From NCBI GenBank assembly GCA_010157825.1, contig VFSE01000175.1, positions 124,001-188,000 of the forward strand: DNA of 64,000 nt, read 5' to 3'. A program made the position numbers and the translations under genes. Positions 34,021 to 45,500 of this stretch are shown piece by piece; the stretch's first letter is position 1; each line of letters begins with the position of its first letter. The DNA comes from Vickermania ingenoplastis. Taxonomy: Eukaryota; Euglenozoa; Kinetoplastea; Trypanosomatida; Trypanosomatidae. Below the pieces are notes generated by a model. It was not told where the DNA came from, did no database searches, and saw nothing but the letters and a program-made list of their open reading frames with translations.

Positions 34021-37000
34021 ATGGTTGCCGCCACGACGTCCTTCTGTAAGTTGTGGGGCAATGCGGCAGCGCTCTTCTGCGCCCTACAACATTTGTCAGA
34101 AGACTCTGCGAGCACACCTCTCCGCGGCGGAGACAGTACCCGTTGGACGTTGCCGCCCGATCCTAGTAAAAGCAGCAACAGCGGGAGTGAGCCCGCCGTA
34201 TTTCGCCTCGCCATGCCGGCCGGAAAGCTTTTGAATCTTCCACTGGCGGTCTCTGGCACCACCGTCGGTCCGCTTCCGACCACAAATCGGCACAGCTGCG
34301 CAGACACCAACGGCATCGCGGCCAGCTCCTTCCCCGTCTCCTCCCACCATCCCTCGAGCGTGCCGCCCGCTATCGCCGCCAACACGACCCCAAACAGCAG
34401 CGCCCCCATCTCCGTCCAGTGGCTCGACGAGAGACCTCTGCCCACCCCTGCGCAGAAGAAGAAGAAACGTGCAGCACGGCAGCTGCGGCTCCTCTACGCC
34501 CACACCCTCCTCTCTGCCAGGCGAGCCCTCTCGCAGCACTTCGGGATCCTGGACCGCAGCGGATGCCTTCAACGCATGACAGAGGGCTCCGATTCCTCCG
34601 CGGTGGCGTGCGAGCAGCTCCGTGGCGCCGCAGAGATGTGGCGGCGGCTGCAGGGCTGCCTGCCCTCGACGCGGCTCAGCGACTACTTGGCCGGTGGTGG
34701 TGGGCACGGCAGCGACGCGGCGGTAGCGCTTGCAGCAGACCTGCTGCGCCAGGTGGAGGACCTGTACCTGCTGTGCGACTCCAAGCCGGACCTGGCGGCA
34801 ACGCAGAGCGACCCCGAGATGGCGAGGCGGGCGCGCCTGAGCCGAATGTTTGGCGAGTCGCTAGAGCGAATGCAGGCGCGCTTCGAGCTGCTGCAGCACC
34901 CGGAGCACCTCATCGGTGTGAGCATGGGCGATGTGGAGGACCAGCTGGTCGCCCTGCAGGCCACCGCGCCGACGACCAACAGTTTCTCGCCGGTGCTCTG
35001 CACAACGGTGTTTGGTGAACCCGCCCCGTCGGTGGACCTTTTTTACGAGACTCCGAGAGGCTCTTCGGCCACCAGCGGCGGCATGTTGCGCCGCTTCAGC
35101 TCCGCCTTTACAGGGCCGTGCGACTCGCAGAACGGGGATCTAACGCGGCGCTTGATGCACGCTCTTGCGGCCCCTCTCTCCCACCCTCTGGCTGTCTACC
35201 GGGTTCCCCCGCCCAGTCCGCTCCAGTTGGTCCCAGCGCCAGAGGACCAGCCCAAGTCCCTCAGCCCAACGGCCGGCGTCGATGTACTCTCGATGCTCAC
35301 GATCCCGTTCGTCACACTTTGTGTGGGCGGCTCTGCGGAGTGCTACAGTGCCTGCCACGAGGTGACGCAGAATACCTACGAAGAACATGGCCTTACACGA
35401 ATGAGCCAACGACGTCCATCCCTTCATATATCAGACGGCGACAGCAATGACGTGGTCGCGGCGCTTCCTGTGGAGGCGAGCGTAACGCCTACCGGTAGAC
35501 GAGGTGTGCTGTCGACCTGCACCAGCAGCGGAGGAGACAAGTCGCTCATTTCCTATAGGAACGGCAGTGGTGCCGCTGGGAAGGCCACACACCCATCACC
35601 CAAGGAGTCGGAAGCACAGCAACAGCCCTCACAGAGCGCCACGGAGGGGGATGCCGGTGGTGCCGCTGCCGTCCGCCACCACTCTGTCGACGGCTTCACT
35701 GCGAACGTTGAGTGGAGTGGCAAACAAAAGAAGAGCCACAGGCGCCACCAGCAGTTCTGTGGTGCGCCACGTGATGGGCAACGCTCCCTCCCGTATGGCT
35801 GGCGACATCGCCGGCTTGCATCTCACGCTTCATCGAGACGACTCCAGTAGCTCCGGCGGGCAAAAAACAAAAAACAGCAACGCTACTCCGCTTCAATCTG
35901 GCTCTTTGCTTGAAGTGGCGAGTGGCGCCGTCCCGTATGAGAAGGTTGATCCGCAGCAGACGTGTCTGAGCACAGCCAAGGCTGTTGTTCTCAGTTCAGT
36001 CGCAACTTCTGCTTCCAACAGCTGCACGGGAGACGAAAACGCTCGCGATCTGCTGCCACCACCTTTGGGCTGTGGTAAGAAGGGCCCCCTGCACGCTTCC
36101 CTTGGCGCTTTCATCATCGTCTTCCCCACCCTCCGCGACGAGTCCAACCTCAGCCAACATGGCCTCCTCCCAACCCATAATGGGCCACACGCCAAGCCCG
36201 GTGAAACCCTCTTGCCTTCCACTTGCCAAAGTCTGTTTGCCGCTCGCCGTGAGCGGTACGTCCGACACAGCAAAGGAAGCTTCCCCTTCCTCTACTATCC
36301 CCAGCAGTCTCTTGGGAACGTCCCCGCCCGTGGTGGAGTCCTACAACGCCGCGGCGGAAGTTCTGTTGGGCCTGCATCCCAGCGATGATCTCTCTCGATT
36401 CCGCTTCTTTGCTCCGATGCATCACGCCATCACCACCACGAGCGAAGAAACAGGGTCCGTTGGGTGGTACCACGAGATTGCCACGGCGCTGGTGAAGATC
36501 TCCCCCCTCCACACGGATGGCCCCACAACAGCGGTAGAGTGGCTCCGAATACACGCAGGATTAGGCGAGGTGCCGGTAGCGAAGTACGCGGAGGATCACG
36601 ACGAAGACCTGGTGACGGCGGTCTGGCGCTGCGCAAGCTCCCCCAGTGCCAGCGCCTCTGGGGCCCCGTGGCCGGATATGGCCTGCGCCGGAGCGTCACT
36701 CGTTGTTCTGGATACTGCTGCTCGTGCCTTCTACGGCGTGGACGCCTACGTGTGGAATGTGAGTGAAACCATGGAAGGCAACCGCCAGCTGCAGCAGCAC
36801 CGCGTTGCCCTTCTCTTCCGTTATGTGCTCTTCTCTGGAAAGCGCCTTCTTCACTACAAGGAATACCCGAAGCAACTTGAAAGAGAGCAGCTGCCGAGCG
36901 TGCGGGCCACGACGTTCAACACCTCTTCGGTGATGCATCCTGCACCGCCGACGCCGCCGTCCAAATCCCCGCGTCCCTCTGATGCCCGCAGTCCCCGCAC

Positions 37001-40000
37001 CAAGTGGCTAAAGAATCGCGTCCGTAGTGAAGACAGGAGTGGCACCACGGCAGTGCAATCCGAGACCGGGACGCCTCCACCCGAGCATGTCGAGCCTGCA
37101 GATGTGGCGGCGGCAGAACCGGCTGGTGAAACGAAGAAGTCCACCGAGGGGGTGGAAGAGCTGGTATTGTCCTTCGCCGGGAACAATAATTTGCGGGTTA
37201 GAGGTCTTCCCGCCCCCCCACGCAAGCGATTGCTTCCTCTCTGTGCAGCGACCTCCACGACCTCTTCGGACCACCCGATAGGAGGCGTCTCTCCCCGGTC
37301 CGCATCCGAGAGGTCCATGCAATCGATGGACGATGCTGCGGCCGGCATGGTGCTATCCCCCACGAGACAGCAGGAGCGTCAGAAACTCACTCCAGTGATG
37401 TCCGAAACGGGGACACATAATTCTCTCGCGGCGCCTTCGGGGCTGCCCTTGCAGTCCCCCATGAGCCTCCCTGCTGCAAGGGCGGAGGTCTCCTCCCCTG
37501 GCGCTATGTCCGTCACGCCGCCTACTTCTTTCTGTGGATCTAATGTGTGTTTGACCACTGTCCGTAGTGCATTGGACGGTGATGCGGCAGATCAAACGGG
37601 ATCTGGTTCGAAGCGCACCAACGGAACCCCTATTCCCATCGCTGGGAAGGGCAGTTCCAGCCTCACTGGGTCCTTCTGCACCAGCTCCAACAGGATGCAC
37701 CCTCGTCCATCTCCAATCCGTGTTCGAGATGAAGAGCCCATGTTGACCCGCGCCACAGAGGTGTCAGACGTGAAGACATCCCTTCTACAGAAGCGTTTGT
37801 TGCTGCAGAACGGCATTGTCTGTGTAAAGATTGCCAACGGCATCCATTCCGAGGTATTTCTCAACGATACTTTAATGCTGCTGATTTTGCAGTGTATCAT
37901 GGCGCATCAGGATCATTCCAGACGTGAAAGCGATGGAGTGAAACCTGTGTTTCTCGCCTACCTCAATGTGTGCGAGTCTCACTTTGTGATAGATCTTCTG
38001 CCCATGGATTACCTGCCCAGTGAGAAAGACGACCTCGAAGCGTACTTGAACACAATCCATGAATTTTACAAGGATCTCGAAGCGCGCCACGCGCAGTTAT
38101 TTGCCTCTGCGCCACCATCGCTTTTTGCGGATCGGAGGGAAGCTACTATGCCCAAGTGGGTCGAAGGCGTAGTGAACAAATGCATGTTGCAGCCGCCCAG
38201 CAACTCGTCCGTTCGCCTACACGTGGATAATAGCTTTGCGGATCACCTTCTTCGTGCTAGTTTCTCGGTGGACCCGAACTTAAATCGGAGCTACGTGTAT
38301 CACAGTAGCAGCCAGAGCCTCTCCATGACCAATGATTACGCGACCTCCGGGATGGGTGACGGGCAGGCGGTGATCAGCTCCCCTGCACCCATAACGGAGG
38401 ATGTACTGCCAGAGGTGTGGGCCGTTCACGTCGGATCCAGCGTTGCGGAGAAGACTATGATACACCCTAAGTGGTACCTCAGTGATACGATACGTAATAT
38501 GATGGTCGCTATTGGGGCGGCTGTGGTCCTGACCGGATCGGGAGCAGCGACGATGGCTTTTCCGTTTATTACACAGGCGAAGCTCGATCTGCTGAAGCGA
38601 ATGCGAATTGTGCACCACCCCCTTGCTGTGATGGCAGATCTAGGCATTGTGGCGGTAAACCAGATGGCGGAGGATGCGCTGATTGTGATGCGTACTCAGC
38701 AAGGCAAGAAAAAAGAGGGAGGCATTGTTCAACTGGATTACGGTTGTGTGGCTGCTACTTTCAAGAAGGCGTTGGAAAAGAGCGTTCGAATCGCCTCCAG
38801 CGAGGTGATGAAGACGAGCAACTCCTCGGCCCCGTCAAAGATCACAGCGGTGGACTCGAAGGACTCCAGTTTTGACGAAAATGCGGGGGCCTACGGGTTG
38901 GGCGGTGCCATGCTCTCCGAGGCGTTGGGGGTGGAAGAGCTGTTAATGCATTCCAAAGGTCCAGTCCCCTCTTCGGAGAAGAAGTCGCTCTTGGCGTTTG
39001 CCAAGCCAATTGATGTTCATGATGAGGAGGAGGAGGACACTAGCCCCACGGTGAATCCACCACCCGACTGCCGTCGCACGGTGTATCCAACATCAGGAGC
39101 AAAGAGCCGAACGTTTATATATGAGAGTACCACTCGGGTACAGAAGGTTGTTGATGCTTCGGTGGATCCCGTGGCCTCCGGGGGCATCTCCAGCAATACC
39201 CCCACCTGCACAGGGTTCTTGTCTAGCACCGCTACCCCACACGCGAGACAACTGGCCTCGGTGTCTCGAACCCCAGAGAATCTCACCCTGGAGGTGGTGC
39301 CGCACAGCAGCTCTAGCTCTCGCAGCCGGTACGACACACGCCGGCACCTCACGATGCAGGGGGAGGCGGAAGTGAGCTTTATTGACTATTTGGCCTTACC
39401 GCAGAAGACGAACACCAATCCGGAGCGCATCGATTTCCCCGACTGCCGTGCCCTTGTCTTGTACTCCACCCCGTGCTACCCTTTCCTGCAGTGGCTGATA
39501 TCCATTGGCCATGGTCTGACCTACATGAACAACGCTGCCCAAATAGCTGGGGCATTTCAATGTCAGTTGGACATGTACGAGTTCATCTTCATCGAGTGGG
39601 CTGCAGAAATCATGACCCCGAAAAATATTGAGCTCCTCACAGAGGCGCTGAAAAACAATTTCTCGACGCCGGTGTTTTTTTGTGTTATTGGCCCCCATGT
39701 GCAGCTCGACGCAGCGTACCCCGAGGGTTTCCCCAGCGACCTGCCGCCTCTACCAGCTGGCATCCCTCATTCCCATGTCTTCTACGCCCTCGATATGAAT
39801 GACGCCATTTTGCTTAACCGGCCCTTCATCCGCAGAGAGGTACGCCTCGGGAGAATTCTGAAGAGTCTCCGTGGCAACGACGACTTTCTGTACCAAGTTA
39901 CGCGTCTGATTGGCAGCGGCGGCTTCGGGGATGTGTACGAAATCGTCTTCTACGCCTCGAAAGGCCGGCTGGCGATGAAACGTATTCCGCTGGGGGTCAT

Positions 40001-41344
40001 CACACTCGAGCGGATGGAGTACCTCTTCAAGGAGGTTGCTATCATGCGGGAGATGGATCATCGAAATATCGTTCAAATCTCTCATGTTTCGTGTGACAAG
40101 ACTTTTTTGAATATTTTCATGGAACTCTGTGATTTTACCTTGATGGACCTCTTCAATGGCGGGCTGCAGGAAATGGAAGTACGGAATGCGGATCTCCACA
40201 CCACCCATCCGGCCCAGTGCCCTCTTCGGAGTCCTCCGCCCACCCCTTTTGCCCTACGGCAAAGCTGTTGTTTACAGGGAAGGGCGTGGAATCCTACATA
40301 ATACGTGGTGGGACACATCACCCCTCCACCATCACTCGTCACAGCGACGCTACCAACAAAACGTATAAGCGCATGGATATTAGCCTCCTGGTTCGAGACA
40401 TCTTCAGCGCGGTGAAGTATTTGCACTCCTTCGATATTACACACCGCGATATCAAACCACAGAACATTCTCTTTCTAGAAAGCGTAGCGAAACTGGCGGA
40501 CTTTGGCAGCGCCACCACCGCAACGGAAGATCAAGCGGCGCTCCATGCGATGAAAGGGACGGTGCCGTACATGGCTCCTGAGGTGTTCCTGAGCGAGCCC
40601 TACGGCAAGTCGTGTGATATCTGGTCCCTCGGTATCCTTTGTGCGGAGCTGTTCGGCCTACATCTGGCACACTTCTCTCTCCTGCACTTCCCTGCGCTGG
40701 AGGACTTCTATAGGGGAATGAGCATGGACGATATCATGCCAGTGGTGGCTACCAACTTGGGCACGGAGAATGTTAAAAAGAACTTCCCGGAGGGTGTTAT
40801 ACAAAAGGTGCAGGCAGCACTGCAGGCAGCCATGCGGCTGGCGACAGAAGAGCGACAGCTGCCACATGAGGAAGCGTGGCGGCAAGGATCGCACAGCCAA
40901 GGAAGTCAAGGCACGACAGGGAGCAGTCAAGGCACGAACAGCGGGAGCCGGCTTATGAGCAGTACCGAGGCGCGGTTAAAGACTTACTCAGGGTCCTCGC
41001 GTGGCACGGGATCCTCATATCAAACCACCCGGACCATCTTTGCCATTGAGCTTGACAACAGAAATCTGTCGTGCACCGTCTCCGAGCACAAACTTCCGTC
41101 CAGTCTTATCGAGCTGTTCGAAACGATTTTTCACCGTTCTGCCGAGAAGCGCATCACGGCGGAGAAGCTCTTGGAGCATCCCATCGCCAACGATCGTGGT
41201 TGGGTGCAGCAAATGTTTGTGGCGGTCCACCAGCTCAATATCCGTATTGGAACGGTGGCAAGAGGGAAGGAGGAAGCGGACGGCAGGGGAATGGATATGT
41301 CCATGTCGGTAAGCAAAGATGGATCTGGGGATGATACCTTGTAG
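34021..41344 (+). CDS. Array copy C: pseudo-hybrid-histidine-kinase / MAPKKK fusion (three frame breaks)
   Basis: About 2,440 codons from ATG 34021, with the N-terminal motif FCKLWGNAAALFC. Reading frames: 1 to about 35700, 2 to about 36150, 3 to about 40215-40265, then 2 to the TAG at 41342-41344. The first two switches lie in low-complexity linker. The third lies in the insert between the hinge and the catalytic loop of the kinase, so the N-lobe and C-lobe are in different frames. Approximate residues: LQGCLPSTRLSDYL domain 207-295; PAS-like 774-940 (ESYNAAAEVLLGL to VALLFRYVL); HATPase-like 1251-1370 with distal part 1476-1554 (VVLTGSGAATMAFPF); SFIDYLALP motif; receiver-like ~1805-1895; kinase ~1957-2400. 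Most of it is diverged from A, B, E and F, but it shares an identical 137-bp patch with B. Confidence 0.82.
39440..41250 (+). other. Copy C receiver-like plus kinase module (kinase split by a frame break)
   Basis: Receiver-like part: YEFIFIEW with Glu at 39594-39596, then MTPKNIELL. Kinase N-lobe in frame 3: GSGGFGDVYE after Tyr 39891, Lys at 39978. C-lobe in frame 2: THRDIKPQN with Asp at 40448, DFG Asp at 40499, GTVPYMAPE. The frame break falls in the variable insert at about 40215-40265. The usual first insert, and the Gly/Ser/Gln-rich second insert after the C-lobe helix, match the layout of the other copies. Confidence 0.8.
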
Positions 41345-41420
41345 CTCAGGAAAGAAAAACATAATAAATTATGGCTCTGGGTAGAGCTGGTGTCCCTTAA
41401 ACGACATGCTACAGACGCAA

Positions 41421-41445
41421 TGTTGTTGTTGTTGTTGTTGTTGTT
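41421..41445. repeat. (TGT)8 microsatellite
   Basis: A perfect trinucleotide run about 80 bases past the stop of copy C. Confidence 0.9.
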
Positions 41446-42428
41446 CTTTTGGTCTATTGTATGTTATCTCCACCTTACCTGCGATAAGCAAAGAGAAATT
41501 GGCAATGCTTCTATCTGTCTGTGTGCTTGTTTCTAGCGTCTAGGACAGCATTCAATTTTACATTCGTTATTAGTATTATTTGTCTGTGTGTGTTGTTTAT
41601 TTTAATTTTTGTTTATTTTTATTATTATTATTATTATTTATGTTAGCCCTTTCATTCGTATCTTGGATGTGGGAGTCGTCGCATCACTGATCTTTCTATT
41701 GCAACACTGTATACGGCTTCCATAGCATGTTTCACCGAACTCTGGCGTATCGAGCATGGCAGATCAAGTTCCTGTGTGATAACTACGAGAGAAAAAACGA
41801 ACCAGCAAGAGAAACTAGCAGTATGTGGATATCTCATGAGCAACGCGATGCGTGTGCATGTTGCTAGGAGTGCGGCGTGACTTACTAACTGTTGTTACCT
41901 TTGCTCTTTGTTCTTCTTCTCTTCAGTGTCTTCTCATTCTGCACAGTGCCCAGGGGATTGTGCAGCGATCTCTTGTGAGTTCCCCCTCCTCCCTCTTTCC
42001 TCACCGCAACTACTCTACTAGAAGATACTGTACTATACTATTCGTCAACGGCGATTCAGGTTTTAGATTCTGTGTTGTTGTTGTTGTTTTCAAAGCTTTT
42101 TAGCTATTATTCTTCCTCTTCAGTTTATTATTATTTATAAACCATCGATTAATCATTTTTCTTGAATTCTTCACTTGCACTTTTTTTATATATATCCTTC
42201 ACTCATTCGCAACATTCATTCTTAAGCACTACAGTGCTTTTTTTCTACTTTCAAACTCATTTACCTCAACCGTAATACTTTAGGCAAAACTTTTTTATTT
42301 ATAGTTTTTGTGTATTATTATTATTATTATTGTCATCGTTCTTTAGGTACGGGACAGGAAAGAATCTACTGAAGACTCTTTAGCTCTGCTTTGCGCTCCA
42401 CTCCCCAGCACTGTACGTGAGATTGCAC

Positions 42429-42444
42429 ACCTCCATTTCTTCAG
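42429..42444 (+). promoter_or_regulatory. Possible spliced-leader acceptor of array copy D
   Basis: The tract cacctccatttcttc ends in AG at 42443-42444. The leader to ATG 42551 would be 106 nt. Confidence 0.35.
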
Positions 42445-42550
42445 GCCTAACGCTTTGCGCGTGCGGCCCTGCTAGGCGTGAATACGCGAGCAGAGCGATC
42501 AAAGAAAAGGAACAACAAGCGAGGGAGTGTTTCTCTGTGTCATCGACTCG

Positions 42551-45500
42551 ATGGAGGCTCTATGTCAGTTGTGGCCGAATGCCGCCATCCTTCAATGCAC
42601 CACAGCCCTGCTGCTGGATCCCTCGCAGCTCAAGACCCCAAGAACTCGGACATGCTGTATAGTGTGATGCCCGAAACAGCAGCCCCAACCACCGCCTCCA
42701 ATATGTCCTTGTCCTCCACCTCTTCCCGGGGCTCCGATGACGGCCATCGCCCCACCAGTAATCGGCTGTTCAACTCTGTGAAGTACGACAACTCCTCTCC
42801 CCCCCGACTGGTGGAGGCGAAATCGAGAGATATGTCCTTCGTCACCGTGATCACCGACGCTGCGAGCACTCCACAAATACTATCTAACCCTGCTCCGTCA
42901 AAGACAAACGACCAGATCTCCGCCGTCCCCAGTCCTAGCCGTGCCTCAAGCTACATCACCAGTGTCGCCGCCCCTGACGCGGCCAGCAACCCGTCGACAC
43001 CCGTGGGGGACAACGCCTTCCTCGCCGATATTCCGAAGAACTTCCCAGCGGATCCCGATTTAGAGGCAGCAGGGACCGACACCAGCTCGCTCTGCAGCGA
43101 CACCGCCGTTCTGACAGCGCATTATTTCCAGGACGCGTACGCAAACTTGGGGGAACACTTCAGTGTGTTGCAACGGCTGGATGCGGTGACGCTCCGTATG
43201 CTGGGCACAGACCCGGTGGCGGAGGCCGGTCGGCTCCTTCGCGGTGCGTTGTACACGTGGCGCCAGTTGCAAGGTTACCTGCCCTCCTCGCGACTCAGCG
43301 AGTACCTTTCGGGGAAGTGCAGCCACGACAGTGACATGGCGCTGGAGATGGCTGTGGATCTGCGGCACCAAATCGAGGACCTGTATCTGCTGTGCGATGC
43401 GGTGCAGGAAACGGCTCTGCCCGAGGGGATGAAGGAGGGCAGCGAGGAGGCCAAGCAGCACCGCCGGCAGCGCCTTAGCCGCATTTTCGGGGAGACGATG
43501 GAGGATATGCAGGTTCGATGGGATTTGCTGCTCTCCTGCTCCACCGGGCGGCCAGAAGCCGCCAAGGAGGCAACACCAAGTGATGTCGAAGGGGTTCTCC
43601 TCTCTCTGCAGGAAACGGCGCCGAGCAATAGCAGCTTCTCCCCTGTTCTGCGTGCGGCTGTCTTTGCAGAGCCAGAGACGGCCACGGAGGTGTGTCGTGG
43701 CGTCGCTCGCGCCGCCCGCGGAATGCTGCGGCGCTTCAGCACTGTCATTGGGCAGGCCTGCGATGCGACCGATGGGGACCCGACGCGCCGCCTCCTTCAC
43801 GCCTTGGCCGCACCGCTGGCCCATCCGCTGGCGTTCTACCGCCCCCCACCGCAGAGTCCCGTGCCCTCCTCGAACAATACTGGAAGTGTATCGGAGAGGG
43901 GCCAGTCACACTCGTTTGGGAGTGCCGACACATGGGACCGTGTGGAGATGAGGGAGCAGCCCGTGCTGGCGCTGCTCTCCATGCCGTTTATTATCCTGAG
44001 CCCGTGGGCCTCCTCGGTGGATATGGCGCCGTACTGGATGAACACCCTGGACAAGTGCGACTGGCCGTGGCGGCGGTGGAAAAAAACTCTATCGGTAGTA
44101 CCTTCAGCGACAAGGACACAGATCTTGTGATCCCCTGTAGCGAAACGCCCCTGGTCCTCTACGACGACAAGGGGCAGTACACCAATCAAGGCAGCGACAG
44201 TTTTGATAAGGCCTCCATTCAAAGTCCCACACAGAGTACGCAGATGCGAGTAGAGAGCATGAAATCAGAGCGAATCTCCGCCTTCTCCATCAACAGTACA
44301 TCTAAAAGTATCGGCGGAGCTCCCTCTCGCATTCATAATTTTAACACGGCGGACCTGATTGACCTTGTCTACACTTCCAGCAAGAACTACTGTGTAATCC
44401 CTACGGTCTCCCCCATTGCTACGCCAACGGGGAAGTCACCGCACGGCATCCCTCCCGGGGACACCGCCACCAGCTTCACCATGCCGTACGATCATTCCGG
44501 AAGCCCGCCCCACCACACGACGCTCCCCAGCGTGTCAACACAGAGCCAAACCGTCATTCCGCTCCCGACCGATCAACGGGATCAGCTGAATCTGTACCTG
44601 TACGGCGTGGATATTAATTCGGGTACATTGTCCGCGACAGAGATGACCCGAACGCTCCCGTTGGGGAAGTCGGAGACCTTGGAGAAGGACGAGAGCACCA
44701 CCATGAAAGCCTTGCCGAACCCCAGCACCACCGCCTCGCCGGGTATTGCGATGGTGGAGAACTCCAACGCGGCTGCAGAACGTCTCCTGGAGCTCCGAGA
44801 GCGGGAAGACTTGGGCCGCTTCCGTTTCTTTGCTCTATCCCCCGAAGGCGGGGGCGTGAGCTTGGAGGAGAGTGGGTCGGAGAGCTGGTTTCATGAAATC
44901 GCCGTAGCGCTGCCCACCATGCTCGAGCCCCCACAGGATGACCCATCCGCGGCAGTGGAGTGGCTAAGAACGCAGGTCGCCATGACCCAAGTAGCCGTTA
45001 CGAAGCGCGCATCGGAGACATCCGAGGATCTCTTGTCAGCGGTGTGGCGCTCCGCACGGGTGCCTTCGCTGTGCCTCCCCATCCCGTGGCCCGACGTTCC
45101 AATGGCAAGTGCCCCGCTCGTGGTGCACGACACGGTGACCAACGCGTTTTATGGTGTGGATGCCTACGCGTGGGTGGTGCGAGAAGAAGACAGTGACCGG
45201 CATCCACAGCTGCACCGCATTGCGATGATCTTCCGGTACGTGCTCTATCAGGGCCACAAGGAGAAGCTGGTGCAGTTGAGTTTGGACCCCAAGGATCGCA
45301 GGCAAACCAGCCGTGTCCCGTCTCGCCCTCGCTCCCTGCCAGGTGGCGGATCAAAGCGGGGAGCAGACCCAAGGTCCCGGCGCCTCAGCTCGACAGAGGC
45401 GGAGAAGATCTTGGAGAAGGCGAGCACAGAAACTGCGAAGCTCCCGATTATTCCCAAGGAGAAGGATATCCCCTCTCGCGATAACAAGGATGCCTCCGCC

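Larger units (their letters stand above)
41345..42550 (+). other. 1.2-kb C-D spacer
   Basis: No gene is seen. It contains a TGT repeat at 41421-41445, TTA runs at about 41618-41640 and 42314-42331, and short T-rich tracts. It is the shortest spacer within the array. Confidence 0.6.
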
